In this document: positions 6,486-14,458 of the stretch, piece by piece
Layout of the letters: each line of letters begins with the position of its first letter
How positions within the stretch are numbered: the first letter of the stretch is position 1
Assembly: GCA_905233855.1 (NCBI GenBank)
Contig: CAJOGA010000006.1
Coordinates: forward strand, 1-37,322
Reading direction: 5' to 3'
Length of the DNA stretch: 37,322 nt
Source of the DNA: an uncultured Clostridia bacterium
GTDB taxonomy: Bacteria > Bacillota > Clostridia > UBA1381 > CAJOGA01
The notes under the pieces: generated by a model
Told to the model about the DNA's origin: nothing
The model's database searches: none
What the model saw: only the letters and a program-made list of their open reading frames with translations
Program-made: the position numbers and the translations under genes

Positions 6486-8255
6486 TTAAAACATCATGCA
6501 GTCGATATATTCTGTTTGAAAATCCAAATTGGTTGACAAATCTATATATTCACAGTTTAACAGAGGCAGATTGTAAAACAGATCTTTATTTAACAGCATA
6601 CTTACCGCACCGTTGCCGGCAGCGTTGCCGCATACGGTTATTTTGTTTTGAAGCTCTTTTGGCAAAAGACCTATCATAACGGCACTGTCAGAGTTCATAT
6701 AGCTGCCGAATCCGCCGGCAAGATACACCGTTTCTATATTATCGGCCGTAGCGGAGTATTCCTTCATAAGAACGTTTATGCCTGCGGCTATTGATGCCTT
6801 TGCCAGCTGTAATTCACGCACATCGCCTGCCGAAAGGTATATCTCGTCGGTTATGTAAAAGCGAACATCAATGCCTTCGCCTTGTACAAATGCGTTAAAC
6901 GGTTGCGGTATTTCGGATTTGTCAAGCATGCGACCGGTTTCGTCTATGATACCGTATTTCAAAAGTTGTGCCACAATGTCCAACACACCGCTGCCGCATA
7001 TGCCTATGGCAGGTTCATCATTTATTGTTTCGATGTGTATACCGGCATCTTTGTCCATTACGAATTTGTTTATCGCACCGCTGACGCCGCCGATGCCTTT
7101 TTCAATGTGTGCCCCTTCAAAAGCAGGGCCTGCCGCTGTCGCACAGCACACGCATTTGTGTTTGTTGCCCAGCAGTATTTCGCCGTTTGTGCCGATGTCG
7201 ACCAAAAGCGATACTTTTTCACTTTTATCCAATTCACAAGCGGCGGCGGCAGTTGTAATGTCCGCACCCACATAACTGGAAAACGAGGACGGTAAAAACA
7301 ATTTAAGACCCGTTGATATGCCTATGTCGGACGGACGCAGAATTTGTGGAGCTATGGTAACGGAGTTAAACGGCACTTTTGATATTGAAGCTGTGGAAAA
7401 ACCGCACGCAAAATGTAACATAACGGTGTTGCCCGTTAACATAACGGAGTATATATTGGATTTATCTATACTTTGTTTTTCGGCGAGCTCGTTGCAGAGT
7501 GAATTGATTTGTTCCGATACTATTTTTTGCATTTGAGTATCGTCGCCGGTTTCTATAGTGTGATTTATACGTGAAATAACATCACTGCCGAAGATGTTTT
7601 GCTTGTTGATTGTCGATGCGTTACCGACAACAGTACCGTTTGCAAGGTTGACCAAATACGCAACTATTGTGGTTGTGCCTATATCAACTGCGACTGAAAA
7701 ATTTGTGCCGGTCGAGTCGCCCTCTTCCACGGCAACTATTTCATCACCGATGATTACAGCGGTTATGTCTGTTATGTTTTTTGCCGACAGCTTGCCAAGC
7801 ATTTGCAAGGCATGTATATTTATGCGGTAATTTCCCGCTGCCGCCAGTAATCTGTCAAGATCGTGATTGCTGTTGTCGAGACGGGGTGTATCAAGCGATA
7901 AGGCTTTTTTTGTAACAATGGGATTCAGTTTTGTATCACGCATGATGCCGCCAATTGCAATTTTGGCGTTGTCAATGTTTGGTATTTTAACAACGGTGTC
8001 TTGCGTTATGCGTTTGACGCACGCAAGACGCACACCCGAATTTATTTCATCTTCAGATAAAAAAGGCTTTTCCGCATCTTCGCATGAGGTATCTCCTTCA
8101 ACGATAACTTTACACTTTCCGCAAAAACATTTTCCGCCACACGGAGCGGACAGATGTATGCTGTTGTTTGAAAGTATATCTATAAGACGTGAATTTTCTT
8201 CGCAGATAATATCATATTTATTGTCAGAAAGCATAACAGTCAGCTTGCAAGACAT
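6486..8255 (-). CDS. Reductive activator of corrinoid proteins (RACo/RamA-like, 2Fe-2S plus ASKHA domain)
   Basis: The 589-aa protein begins with a 2Fe-2S ferredoxin domain: C39-x5-C45-x2-C48 and C79 in RLACVKR. After a linker comes the DUF4445/RACo part with ASKHA-fold phosphate-binding loops, VAVDIGTTTIVAYLV and LLVDIGTNGEILLG, then GICGSGVLDIV and VYLAGGFGSYMN near the C terminus. RACo-type proteins use ATP to drive electron transfer that returns inactive Co(II) corrinoid to Co(I). The gene for the likely client corrinoid protein lies 243 bases downstream on the same strand. ATG 8255 is chosen because AAGGGA precedes it and the ferredoxin domain starts at once; an open frame extends 27 codons further without homology. 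Confidence 0.9.
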   Translation of the reverse strand: MSCKLTVMLSDNKYDIICEENSRLIDILSNNSIHLSAPCGGKCFCGKCKVIVEGDTSCEDAEKPFLSEDEINSGVRLACVKRITQDTVVKIPNIDNAKIAIGGIMRDTKLNPIVTKKALSLDTPRLDNSNHDLDRLLAAAGNYRINIHALQMLGKLSAKNITDITAVIIGDEIVAVEEGDSTGTNFSVAVDIGTTTIVAYLVNLANGTVVGNASTINKQNIFGSDVISRINHTIETGDDTQMQKIVSEQINSLCNELAEKQSIDKSNIYSVMLTGNTVMLHFACGFSTASISKVPFNSVTIAPQILRPSDIGISTGLKLFLPSSFSSYVGADITTAAAACELDKSEKVSLLVDIGTNGEILLGNKHKCVCCATAAGPAFEGAHIEKGIGGVSGAINKFVMDKDAGIHIETINDEPAIGICGSGVLDIVAQLLKYGIIDETGRMLDKSEIPQPFNAFVQGEGIDVRFYITDEIYLSAGDVRELQLAKASIAAGINVLMKEYSATADNIETVYLAGGFGSYMNSDSAVMIGLLPKELQNKITVCGNAAGNGAVSMLLNKDLFYNLPLLNCEYIDLSTNLDFQTEYIDCMMF

Positions 8256-8298
8256 TATTTTCAATCCCTTCACTATATAAAATAACCAAATTATACAC

Positions 8299-8327
8299 AG
8301 TATATCAATTTTTTCTGTTAAATGCAA
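8299..8327 (-). promoter_or_regulatory. Possible promoter of the RACo-type gene
   Basis: On the minus strand TTGCAT (complement of 8322-8327) and TATACT (complement of 8299-8304) are spaced by 17 bases. A better -10 (TATAAT, complement of 8290-8295) nearby lacks a good -35, so the exact promoter is uncertain. Confidence 0.4.
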
Positions 8328-8354
8328 TAAAAACAAATAAAAATCAAAAAAAGT

Positions 8355-8372
8355 GTTGCATTTTTATGCATA
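8355..8372 (-). promoter_or_regulatory. ARG-box-like operator 1 (ArgR/AhrC)
   Basis: Read on the minus strand, TATGCATAAAAATGCAAC agrees at about 15 of 18 positions with the Bacillus ARG box as I recall it (CATGAATAAAAATKCAAK). It covers the -35 of the argD promoter, so bound repressor would block RNA polymerase. Confidence 0.6.
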
Positions 8373-8384
8373 GCAATGTATAAT
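8356..8384 (+). promoter_or_regulatory. Promoter of the argD operon
   Basis: TTGCAT (8356-8361), a 17-base spacer and a perfect TATAAT (8379-8384) stand about 40 bases before argD. The -35 lies inside one ARG-box-like site, and a second begins directly at the -10. Confidence 0.82.
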
Positions 8385-8402
8385 TATGAATAATGATTAT
8401 TA
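8385..8402 (+). promoter_or_regulatory. ARG-box-like operator 2 (ArgR/AhrC)
   Basis: TATGAATAATGATTATTA keeps the strong ATGAATAA half of the ARG box, but the second half is degenerate. It begins one base after the -10 and should cover the transcription start; its start is 30 bases (about three helical turns) from operator 1. Confidence 0.5.
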
Positions 8403-8424
8403 ATTGGGAAAAGGGGATAAAACA

Positions 8425-9624
8425 ATGCTTAATGAAATAATAGATTTAGATAAAAAATATTACATGAACACCTTCGGTAACAGAACACCTGTTGTCTTCA
8501 ACAAAGGCGAGGGCATTAAGCTCTACGATACGGAAGGCAAAGTGTACTATGATTTTCTTGCCGGCATTGCCGTTAATGCATTGGGACACTCTAATAAAGA
8601 CTTTATTGATGCGTTGAAGGCACAGCTTGAAAAGCCGTTGCACACTTCCAGTCTTTACTACATAGAAAATCAGGCAAGGCTGGCTGAAAAGCTTGTCAGC
8701 ATATCTTGTGCCGACAAAGTGTTTTTTGCCAACAGCGGAGCGGAAGCAAACGAAGGTGCCTTTAAGCTGATAAAATCGTATTTTTATAAAAAAGGCATGA
8801 CGCAAAAAACAGAAATTATAACACTTACAAATTCCTTCCACGGACGTACTCTGGCAACGGTTGCCGCAACAGGTCAGCCAAAGTATCAAAAGCCATACAA
8901 GCCGCTCCTTCCGGGATTTGTGCATGTGCCTATGAACGATTGGAGTGCATTGGAAAAAGCGTTAAGCGAAAAAACAGCCGCAATAACACTGGAGCTTATC
9001 CAGGGCGAAAGCGGTATATATCCGGTAGAAAAAGAGTATATTGGTAAAATCAGAGATTTATGTACAAAGAATGACATAATATTAATGGTAGACGAAGTTC
9101 AGACAGGCATAGGAAGAACGGGGAAAATGTTTGCGTATGAAAATTTTGACATAGAACCTGATGTGTTCACTCTTGCAAAGGCATTGGGCGGAGGAATACC
9201 AATAGGAGCTGTGTGTGCAAAGGATTTTCTTGCAGCTGCGTTTGAACCGGGCGACCACGGCACAACCTTTGGCGGCAATCCGTTTGCTACCGGTGCCGCA
9301 CTTGCTGTGCTTGATATTATAGAAAAAGACAAACTGGTTGAAAATGCCAAAAATACAGGCGATTATTTTAAAGCGGAGCTTAACAAACTCAAAGAAAAAC
9401 ACACTCTTATTAAAGATGTAAGAGGAATAGGCCTTATGATCGGGCTTGAAATAGACGAAAGCGTTGCAAAGGAAGTGTTTGGCAAGCTGTTTGAAAACGG
9501 TTTTCTGGCAAGCCTTTGCGGAGGAAAAACCCTGCGTTTTGTGCCCGCACTCATTGTTACAAAGCAGGATATAGATCTTTTGGTTAAAGTGTTGGATAAA
9601 ATTTTGAACGAAATAAAGAAATAA
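8425..9624 (+). CDS. argD: Acetylornithine aminotransferase
   Basis: This 399-aa class III PLP-dependent aminotransferase converts N-acetylglutamate semialdehyde to N-acetylornithine in arginine synthesis. Visible marks are FFANSGAEANEGAFKL (PLP phosphate site), NSFHGRT, IMVDEVQTGIGRTG and the PLP lysine K252 in LAKALGGGIPIGAV, then HGTTFGGNPFA. ATG 8425 is used because AGGGG stands eight bases upstream; TTG 8404 is in frame but lies over the operator region. It is the first gene of an argD-argF-GNAT unit, 11 bases from argF. The neighbouring argF and the ARG-box-like sites support ArgD over ornithine or GABA aminotransferases. Confidence 0.93.
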   Translation: MLNEIIDLDKKYYMNTFGNRTPVVFNKGEGIKLYDTEGKVYYDFLAGIAVNALGHSNKDFIDALKAQLEKPLHTSSLYYIENQARLAEKLVSISCADKVFFANSGAEANEGAFKLIKSYFYKKGMTQKTEIITLTNSFHGRTLATVAATGQPKYQKPYKPLLPGFVHVPMNDWSALEKALSEKTAAITLELIQGESGIYPVEKEYIGKIRDLCTKNDIILMVDEVQTGIGRTGKMFAYENFDIEPDVFTLAKALGGGIPIGAVCAKDFLAAAFEPGDHGTTFGGNPFATGAALAVLDIIEKDKLVENAKNTGDYFKAELNKLKEKHTLIKDVRGIGLMIGLEIDESVAKEVFGKLFENGFLASLCGGKTLRFVPALIVTKQDIDLLVKVLDKILNEIKK

Positions 9625-9635
9625 GGAGACATATC

Positions 9636-10553
9636 ATGAAACATTTAATAAGCTTGCACGAAACATCAACTCAAGAGGTTGAACAGATATTAACTCTTGC
9701 CGCAAAACTTAAAGCGGAAACAAAAGCCGGTATATCACACCCGCTGTTAAAGGGTAAAACGCTCGGTATGATATTCACAAAATCATCCACGCGTACAAGA
9801 GTATCGTTTGAAGTGGGTATGTATCAGTTGGGCGGATACCCGTTGTTTTTAAGCAGTAATGACATACAGCTCGGCAGAGGTGAAACAATATACGATACAG
9901 CAAATGTTTTGTCGCGTTATCTTGACGGCATAATGATTCGCACCTTTGCACACTCGGACGTTACAGACCTTGCGAAATACGGCACCATTCCTATCATAAA
10001 CGGCTTGACGGATTTGTTGCACCCTTGTCAGGCATTGGCAGACTTGCTGACAATACAGGAGCATAAGGGCAAGTTTAAAGGCTTAAAGCTTGCGTATATC
10101 GGCGACGGCAACAATGTTGCACATTCGCTGTTGTATGCTTGTGCAAAAGTGGGTATGGATATGTCTGTGGCTACGCCTGCCGGTTATGAATGTAATGCCG
10201 AAATTGTTGAAAATGCAAAGGCTGACGCAAAGATAAGCGGCTCAAATATAGTTATAACAAACGACCCTGTTGAGGCTATTAAAGATGCAGACGTTGTGTA
10301 TTCCGACACTTGGGTAAGCATGGGTCAGGAAGCGGAAAAAGAGGCGAGAGTAAAGATTTTCCTGCCGTATCAGATAGACAAAAAGCTTTTTGCCAAAGCA
10401 AAGGATGATGCAATATTTATGCATTGTCTGCCGGCATACCGAGGCTTTGAAGTTACCGAGGATGTTATAGACTCCGCTCAAAGCGTTATTTTTGACGAGG
10501 CAGAAAACCGTCTGCACGCTCAGAAGGCTGTTATGGCTATTTTGATGGCATAA
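9636..10553 (+). CDS. argF: Ornithine carbamoyltransferase
   Basis: The 305-aa enzyme makes citrulline from ornithine and carbamoyl phosphate. Carbamoyl-phosphate binding motif SSTRTR (50-55) and HPCQ (129-132) are present; the ornithine loop is in the DTWVSMGQE stretch and the HCLPAYRG motif is near 264. The length is normal for the family. The tyrosine in HCLPAYRG replaces the more usual His or Lys and is a mild variation. Ribosome binding site AAGGAGAC precedes the ATG. It is co-transcribed with argD; no other arg genes are in the window. Confidence 0.95.
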   Translation: MKHLISLHETSTQEVEQILTLAAKLKAETKAGISHPLLKGKTLGMIFTKSSTRTRVSFEVGMYQLGGYPLFLSSNDIQLGRGETIYDTANVLSRYLDGIMIRTFAHSDVTDLAKYGTIPIINGLTDLLHPCQALADLLTIQEHKGKFKGLKLAYIGDGNNVAHSLLYACAKVGMDMSVATPAGYECNAEIVENAKADAKISGSNIVITNDPVEAIKDADVVYSDTWVSMGQEAEKEARVKIFLPYQIDKKLFAKAKDDAIFMHCLPAYRGFEVTEDVIDSAQSVIFDEAENRLHAQKAVMAILMA

Positions 10554-10575
10554 CATTGAAAGGGATTTTTTACCG

Positions 10576-11049
10576 ATGAACGATAATATAGTTATCAGAA
10601 GTGCCAAAATCGAAGATGCACACGACATTTTAAAGATAACCCGTCAGGCTTTTTTGTCATATATAAAGCTTGCGGAAATAAGCGATACCAAAGCGTTGCA
10701 TGAAACAATAGAAGATGTTTTGTATGATATTAATAACAAAATAGTTATTGTTGCAGAAGACGCGGGGCAGATATTGGGTTGCGTGCGAGTGGAAATAACG
10801 GATGACGTCAACGCCTATCTGAGTCGTTTCGGCGTAAAAAGCTATCTGCGTAACGGCGGTATCGGAAAGGCTATCATCAAAGCGGTTGATGAAAAAATGA
10901 CAGAACACGGTATAAAAAAGCTTTGGCTGCACACGTCGTCAAAGATAAGTTCATTGGTAAGATTTTACTATGGCAGAGGCTTTTACATAGATTCTACCGA
11001 TAAATCAAACGGGTATATAAGGGCGTTGTTTTGCAAAGAATACAAATAG
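10576..11049 (+). CDS. GNAT-family N-acetyltransferase
   Basis: This 157-aa single-domain protein has the GNAT order: N-terminal VIRSAKIEDAHDILKI strand-helix, central strand ILGCVRVEI, acetyl-CoA loop in LRNGGIGKAIIKAV (an R/Q-x-x-G-x-G variant), and C-terminal FYYGRGFYID, typical of motif B. It transfers an acetyl group from acetyl-CoA to an unknown amine. It follows argF by 22 bases and is probably co-transcribed, which may hint at an amino-acid-related substrate, but an ArgA role is not supported by sequence. AAAGGGA precedes the ATG. Confidence 0.85.
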   Translation: MNDNIVIRSAKIEDAHDILKITRQAFLSYIKLAEISDTKALHETIEDVLYDINNKIVIVAEDAGQILGCVRVEITDDVNAYLSRFGVKSYLRNGGIGKAIIKAVDEKMTEHGIKKLWLHTSSKISSLVRFYYGRGFYIDSTDKSNGYIRALFCKEYK

Positions 11050-11059
11050 ACAGGCTGAG

Positions 11060-11300
11060 AAAAAGTTGTTTAACCGCAAGCGGTAAAAATAATAATTTTA
11101 ATTAAAAAATATTTTTGTGGGGAACGGCCTATGTGTCGTTCCGCTATTAAGAGTTAATGGCACGGATTTTGTAAGATTCCGTGCCATTGCTTGCTTTCCG
11201 TCAAAACGAATTCTAACGTACCTATGTACGCCGACGAATTCGTTTTGGCGAAATTTAACCTCCTTTTTCGCAGTCTGTCAGTTTGTATTAAAATACACGC
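11060..11300. repeat. Hairpin-rich non-coding region upstream of hflX
   Basis: The 334-base gap 11050-11383 has no convincing gene. It contains successive strong inverted repeats: ACCG-CAAG-CGGT (11073-11084); GGAACG/CGTTCC (11121-11142); AATGGCACGGA/TCCGTGCCATT (11156-11188, 11 bp); and a long stem at 11199-11250 in which CAAAACGAATTC (11202-11213) pairs with GAATTCGTTTTG (11236-11247), extended by three pairs, around an inner CGTAC/GTACG stem. It could be a dispersed repeat or a structured RNA. The DNA just before hflX (11320-11370) is A-rich and probably holds its promoter, but I could not assign hexamers firmly. Confidence 0.55.
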
Positions 11301-11383
11301 CGTTTTTTTTCTTTTGAAAAAGACTATACTAATTATAAAAAAAGTGGTAAAATATACACAAACAAAAAATCCGGAGGGAAATC

Positions 11384-12655
11384 ATGCTTTATTCGACGAG
11401 CGAAAAACAGGAACGGGCACTTTTGGCAGGCATACACACAAACAGCAGAGACATAATAAACGATACAACCGACGAATCCATGTACGAGCTTGAAAAGCTC
11501 TGTGAAACTGCGGGGGCGACTGTTGTGTACACCGTTGTACAAAACAGAGCGGATATAGATTCCGCAACATACATGGGTGAGGGCAAGCTTGAAGAAATAA
11601 AGCAGATAACTCAAACAGACGGCATAGACCTGATCGTGTTTGACGATGATTTATCGCCTGTCCAGCTAAGGAATCTGTCCGATTATTTCGGTGTTAAGGT
11701 GTTGGACAGATCTATGCTTATTTTGGATATATTTGCCATGAGGGCGAAAAGCACCGAAGGCAAAATCCAGGTTGAACTTGCTCAGCTCAAATATATGTTG
11801 CCGAGACTCCGCGGAGCAGGAATAAATATGTCGCGAACGGGTGGCGGAATAGGCACAAGAGGCCCGGGCGAAACAAAGCTGGAAACCGACAGACGACACA
11901 TCAGAAACAGGATTTCAAATCTGCAAAAGGAATTGGAAAACATAAAAAAGCACAGAGAGCTGTTAAGAAAAAGACGAAAAAAGGACGAGATTGTAACCGT
12001 GGCTGTGGTGGGATACACAAATGCCGGAAAATCATCGCTGTTAAATAAACTCACCGATGCCGGCGTTCTTGCAGAGGACAAACTTTTCGCAACATTAGAT
12101 CCGACAATGCGAAAGCTCACCATGCCGGACGGACGTGATATAATGCTTGTGGACACGGTAGGCTTCATACGCAAACTGCCTCATCATCTTATAGAAGCGT
12201 TTAAATCCACTCTTGAGGAGGCTGCCGTTGCCGATGTGTTGATTCATGTGGTGGATGCATCAAACAACGAACTGGAAAATCATATATCAGTGGCACAAAA
12301 TGTGCTTGATAAGATAGGTGCAGGCGGCAAGCCTACAATTATGGTGTATAACAAGATTGATAAATTAAACTCTGAATTTATAGCGTCCGAAACGGGAGAC
12401 AGGTGCGTGTATATGTCGGTTAAAGAAGGGAAAGGCATAGACGATCTTGTAGATGCTCTGCAGGATGTTGCCCTTACAAAAAAACTCAAATGCACCGTTT
12501 GCATACCGTACAGCATGGGAACATTGGTCAATCGCATACATGAAAGCGAGGAAGTATTGAGTACGGAATATAAAGACGACGGAATATATATGGAAATAAT
12601 GATTGATGATATAGGGTATGAAAAATTAAGGCAATATTTAGTTATCGGAGGATAA
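11384..12655 (+). CDS. hflX: Ribosome-associated GTPase HflX
   Basis: The 423-aa protein has the HflX N-terminal domain (about 1-190), including the glycine-rich GGGIGTRGPGETKLE linker and a basic helical part, then a G domain: G1 GYTNAGKSS, G3 DTVGF, G4 NKID and a short C-terminal domain. HflX binds the 50S subunit and splits stalled or stressed ribosomes. Placement near heat-shock genes fits a stress role, though it is a separate unit. GGAGGG precedes the ATG by six bases. Four bases separate it from the YigZ-family gene, so the two are translationally coupled. Confidence 0.94.
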   Translation: MLYSTSEKQERALLAGIHTNSRDIINDTTDESMYELEKLCETAGATVVYTVVQNRADIDSATYMGEGKLEEIKQITQTDGIDLIVFDDDLSPVQLRNLSDYFGVKVLDRSMLILDIFAMRAKSTEGKIQVELAQLKYMLPRLRGAGINMSRTGGGIGTRGPGETKLETDRRHIRNRISNLQKELENIKKHRELLRKRRKKDEIVTVAVVGYTNAGKSSLLNKLTDAGVLAEDKLFATLDPTMRKLTMPDGRDIMLVDTVGFIRKLPHHLIEAFKSTLEEAAVADVLIHVVDASNNELENHISVAQNVLDKIGAGGKPTIMVYNKIDKLNSEFIASETGDRCVYMSVKEGKGIDDLVDALQDVALTKKLKCTVCIPYSMGTLVNRIHESEEVLSTEYKDDGIYMEIMIDDIGYEKLRQYLVIGG

Positions 12656-12659
12656 GCCC

Positions 12660-13301
12660 ATGGCTTTAAAAAACTACAGGACACTTGCCAAACCGGCCGT
12701 TGCTGAATTTACAGAACGTAAATCGCGGTTTATCGCATCGGTAAGGCCGGTGGCAAACGAGGCGGAGGCACTGGATTTTATCGCTCAGATCCGCTCAAAA
12801 TATTACGATGCAACCCATAACGTGCATGCATACATCATGAGGGAAAACAATATACAGCGTTACAGCGATGACGGCGAACCTAACGGTACGGCAGGCATAC
12901 CTGTACTTGAGGTTATGCGTAAGGAAAACATATGCGATGCCGTTGTTGTCATAACACGCTATTTCGGCGGGATAATGCTTGGAGCGGGCGGACTTGTGAG
13001 GGCATACGGCAGTGCATGTAAGATGGGCATTGACGAAAGCACAATAGTTGAACGCGTGCTTTGCGATGTGTTTGAAATAACAACAGATTATAATATGCTT
13101 GGCAAATTACAATACTATATAAACGAGAACGGCTTTATATTGGAAAATACAGAGTATTTACAGGAAGTTAAGCTGACGCTGTTGAGCGAAGAACAGTATT
13201 CACAAAAGCTTGTGCAGGATATAACCGAATTGACAAATGCACAGGCACGGTGTAAAAATGCGGGCAAAAAATTTATTGACAAGCCTTTGCACCGATATTA
13301 A
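12660..13301 (+). CDS. YigZ/IMPACT family protein
   Basis: The 213-aa protein matches the UPF0029/IMPACT N-terminal domain: FTERKSRFIASV, HNVHAYI, RYSDDGEPNGTAGIPVLEV and VVITRYFGGIMLGAGGLVRAYG. A DUF1949-like ferredoxin-fold tail follows (residues about 135-205). Bacterial YigZ proteins are conserved but their role is not settled; the eukaryotic homologue IMPACT acts in translational control. Coupling to hflX by a 4-base gap is consistent with a translation-related role. GGAGG precedes the ATG. Confidence 0.92.
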   Translation: MALKNYRTLAKPAVAEFTERKSRFIASVRPVANEAEALDFIAQIRSKYYDATHNVHAYIMRENNIQRYSDDGEPNGTAGIPVLEVMRKENICDAVVVITRYFGGIMLGAGGLVRAYGSACKMGIDESTIVERVLCDVFEITTDYNMLGKLQYYINENGFILENTEYLQEVKLTLLSEEQYSQKLVQDITELTNAQARCKNAGKKFIDKPLHRY

Positions 13302-13348
13302 AATTAAAATAAATTCAGCGAAAGGAAAGCCGAAGGCTGGTGGTAAAC

Positions 13349-14458
13349 ATGGGCAACAAATTAAGAATCGTACATACGGCCGACATACATTTTGACGCAC
13401 CGTTTTCAAGTCTTGATGCGTCGTTGGCAAGACAGCGTAAAAACGAACTTAAGCAGAGCTTTGAAACTATAATTGAAACGGTTAAGACAAAAAATGCCGA
13501 TTTGCTTGTGATAGCCGGAGATTTGTTTGACAGTGAAAACACAAACCATTTAACGGTGGAGTTTATCAATTCAATGTTCAGTCGTATACCCGATACATAC
13601 ATCTTCATTTCTGCCGGAAACCACGATCCAAAAACGCAAACAAGCTACTATAATATGCTTGACCTGCGGGAAAATGTGCATATTTTCAGCGGCGAATTTG
13701 AGAAAATAAGCATAGACGCCCTTGATCTTGACGTATACGGCATATCGTTTACGTCTGCTTTTGCTCAAGGGCTTGGCTTGCCAAAGGTGCAGAACGCACA
13801 AAAAACAAATTTGCTGGTTATGCACGCAGACACGCAAACCGACAGCGGCTACAACAGCGTGTCTGCCGCAGATATCGAAAATTCGGGTTTTGACTATGTG
13901 GCGTTGGGACATATACATCAGCCGGTAATATCGCAAAAGACGGGTTTAACGCCGTGGGCATACTGTGGAACGCCTGAACCGAAAGGTTTTGACGAAACGG
14001 GCGATAAAGGCGTGCTGTATGTCGAGATTGAAAAACCAAGGGTAAGTATAGAATTTGTTAAAACCTGTAAACGTAATTATTATACCGAACAGGTAGATGT
14101 GTCGGGAGCTGAAAATCACAGGGAGATTGCAGAAATGGCATCGTCCCGCATAACCGACGGGCATGGACTGTATAAAATTGTGCTGACGGGCGAAACCGCC
14201 CTGTCGGTATCAACACAATACATATCAGACGCTTTGACCGGTAAATGCTTTTTTGCAAAGGTGTATGACAAAACACTGCCGTTGACCGATTATAAAAAAT
14301 ACGCAAACACAAATACATTAAAAGGATTGTTTGTTAAATTAATGCTTGAAAAAATAGAAAAGTGCAAAGATGATGCCGAAAGACAAATATGCACAGACGC
14401 ACTGAAAACCGGATTTGATGTGTTGGACGGGAAAGAGGTGTCGGTGATTGAAGATTAA
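13349..14458 (+). CDS. SbcD/YhaO-like DNA repair exonuclease subunit
   Basis: This 369-aa calcineurin-like phosphoesterase has the Mre11/SbcD metal motifs in order: HTADIHFD (D12, H14), IAGDLFD, SAGNHDP, VMHADT and LGHIHQP. The C-terminal 120 residues form the capping region, which is shorter and different from E. coli SbcD, as in Bacillus YhaO. It would act as a Mn-dependent nuclease with the ATPase encoded by the next, overlapping gene. Start: ATG 13349 with GGTGG close upstream, directly before the metallophosphatase fold; GTG 13340 with AAAGGA is also possible and adds three residues. Confidence 0.88.
   Translation: MGNKLRIVHTADIHFDAPFSSLDASLARQRKNELKQSFETIIETVKTKNADLLVIAGDLFDSENTNHLTVEFINSMFSRIPDTYIFISAGNHDPKTQTSYYNMLDLRENVHIFSGEFEKISIDALDLDVYGISFTSAFAQGLGLPKVQNAQKTNLLVMHADTQTDSGYNSVSAADIENSGFDYVALGHIHQPVISQKTGLTPWAYCGTPEPKGFDETGDKGVLYVEIEKPRVSIEFVKTCKRNYYTEQVDVSGAENHREIAEMASSRITDGHGLYKIVLTGETALSVSTQYISDALTGKCFFAKVYDKTLPLTDYKKYANTNTLKGLFVKLMLEKIEKCKDDAERQICTDALKTGFDVLDGKEVSVIED

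Noticed and set aside
11117-11317. 66-codon plus-strand frame in the hairpin-rich gap before hflX
   Set aside because: It runs straight through the inverted repeats and has no ribosome binding site; the sequence is explained by the stems.
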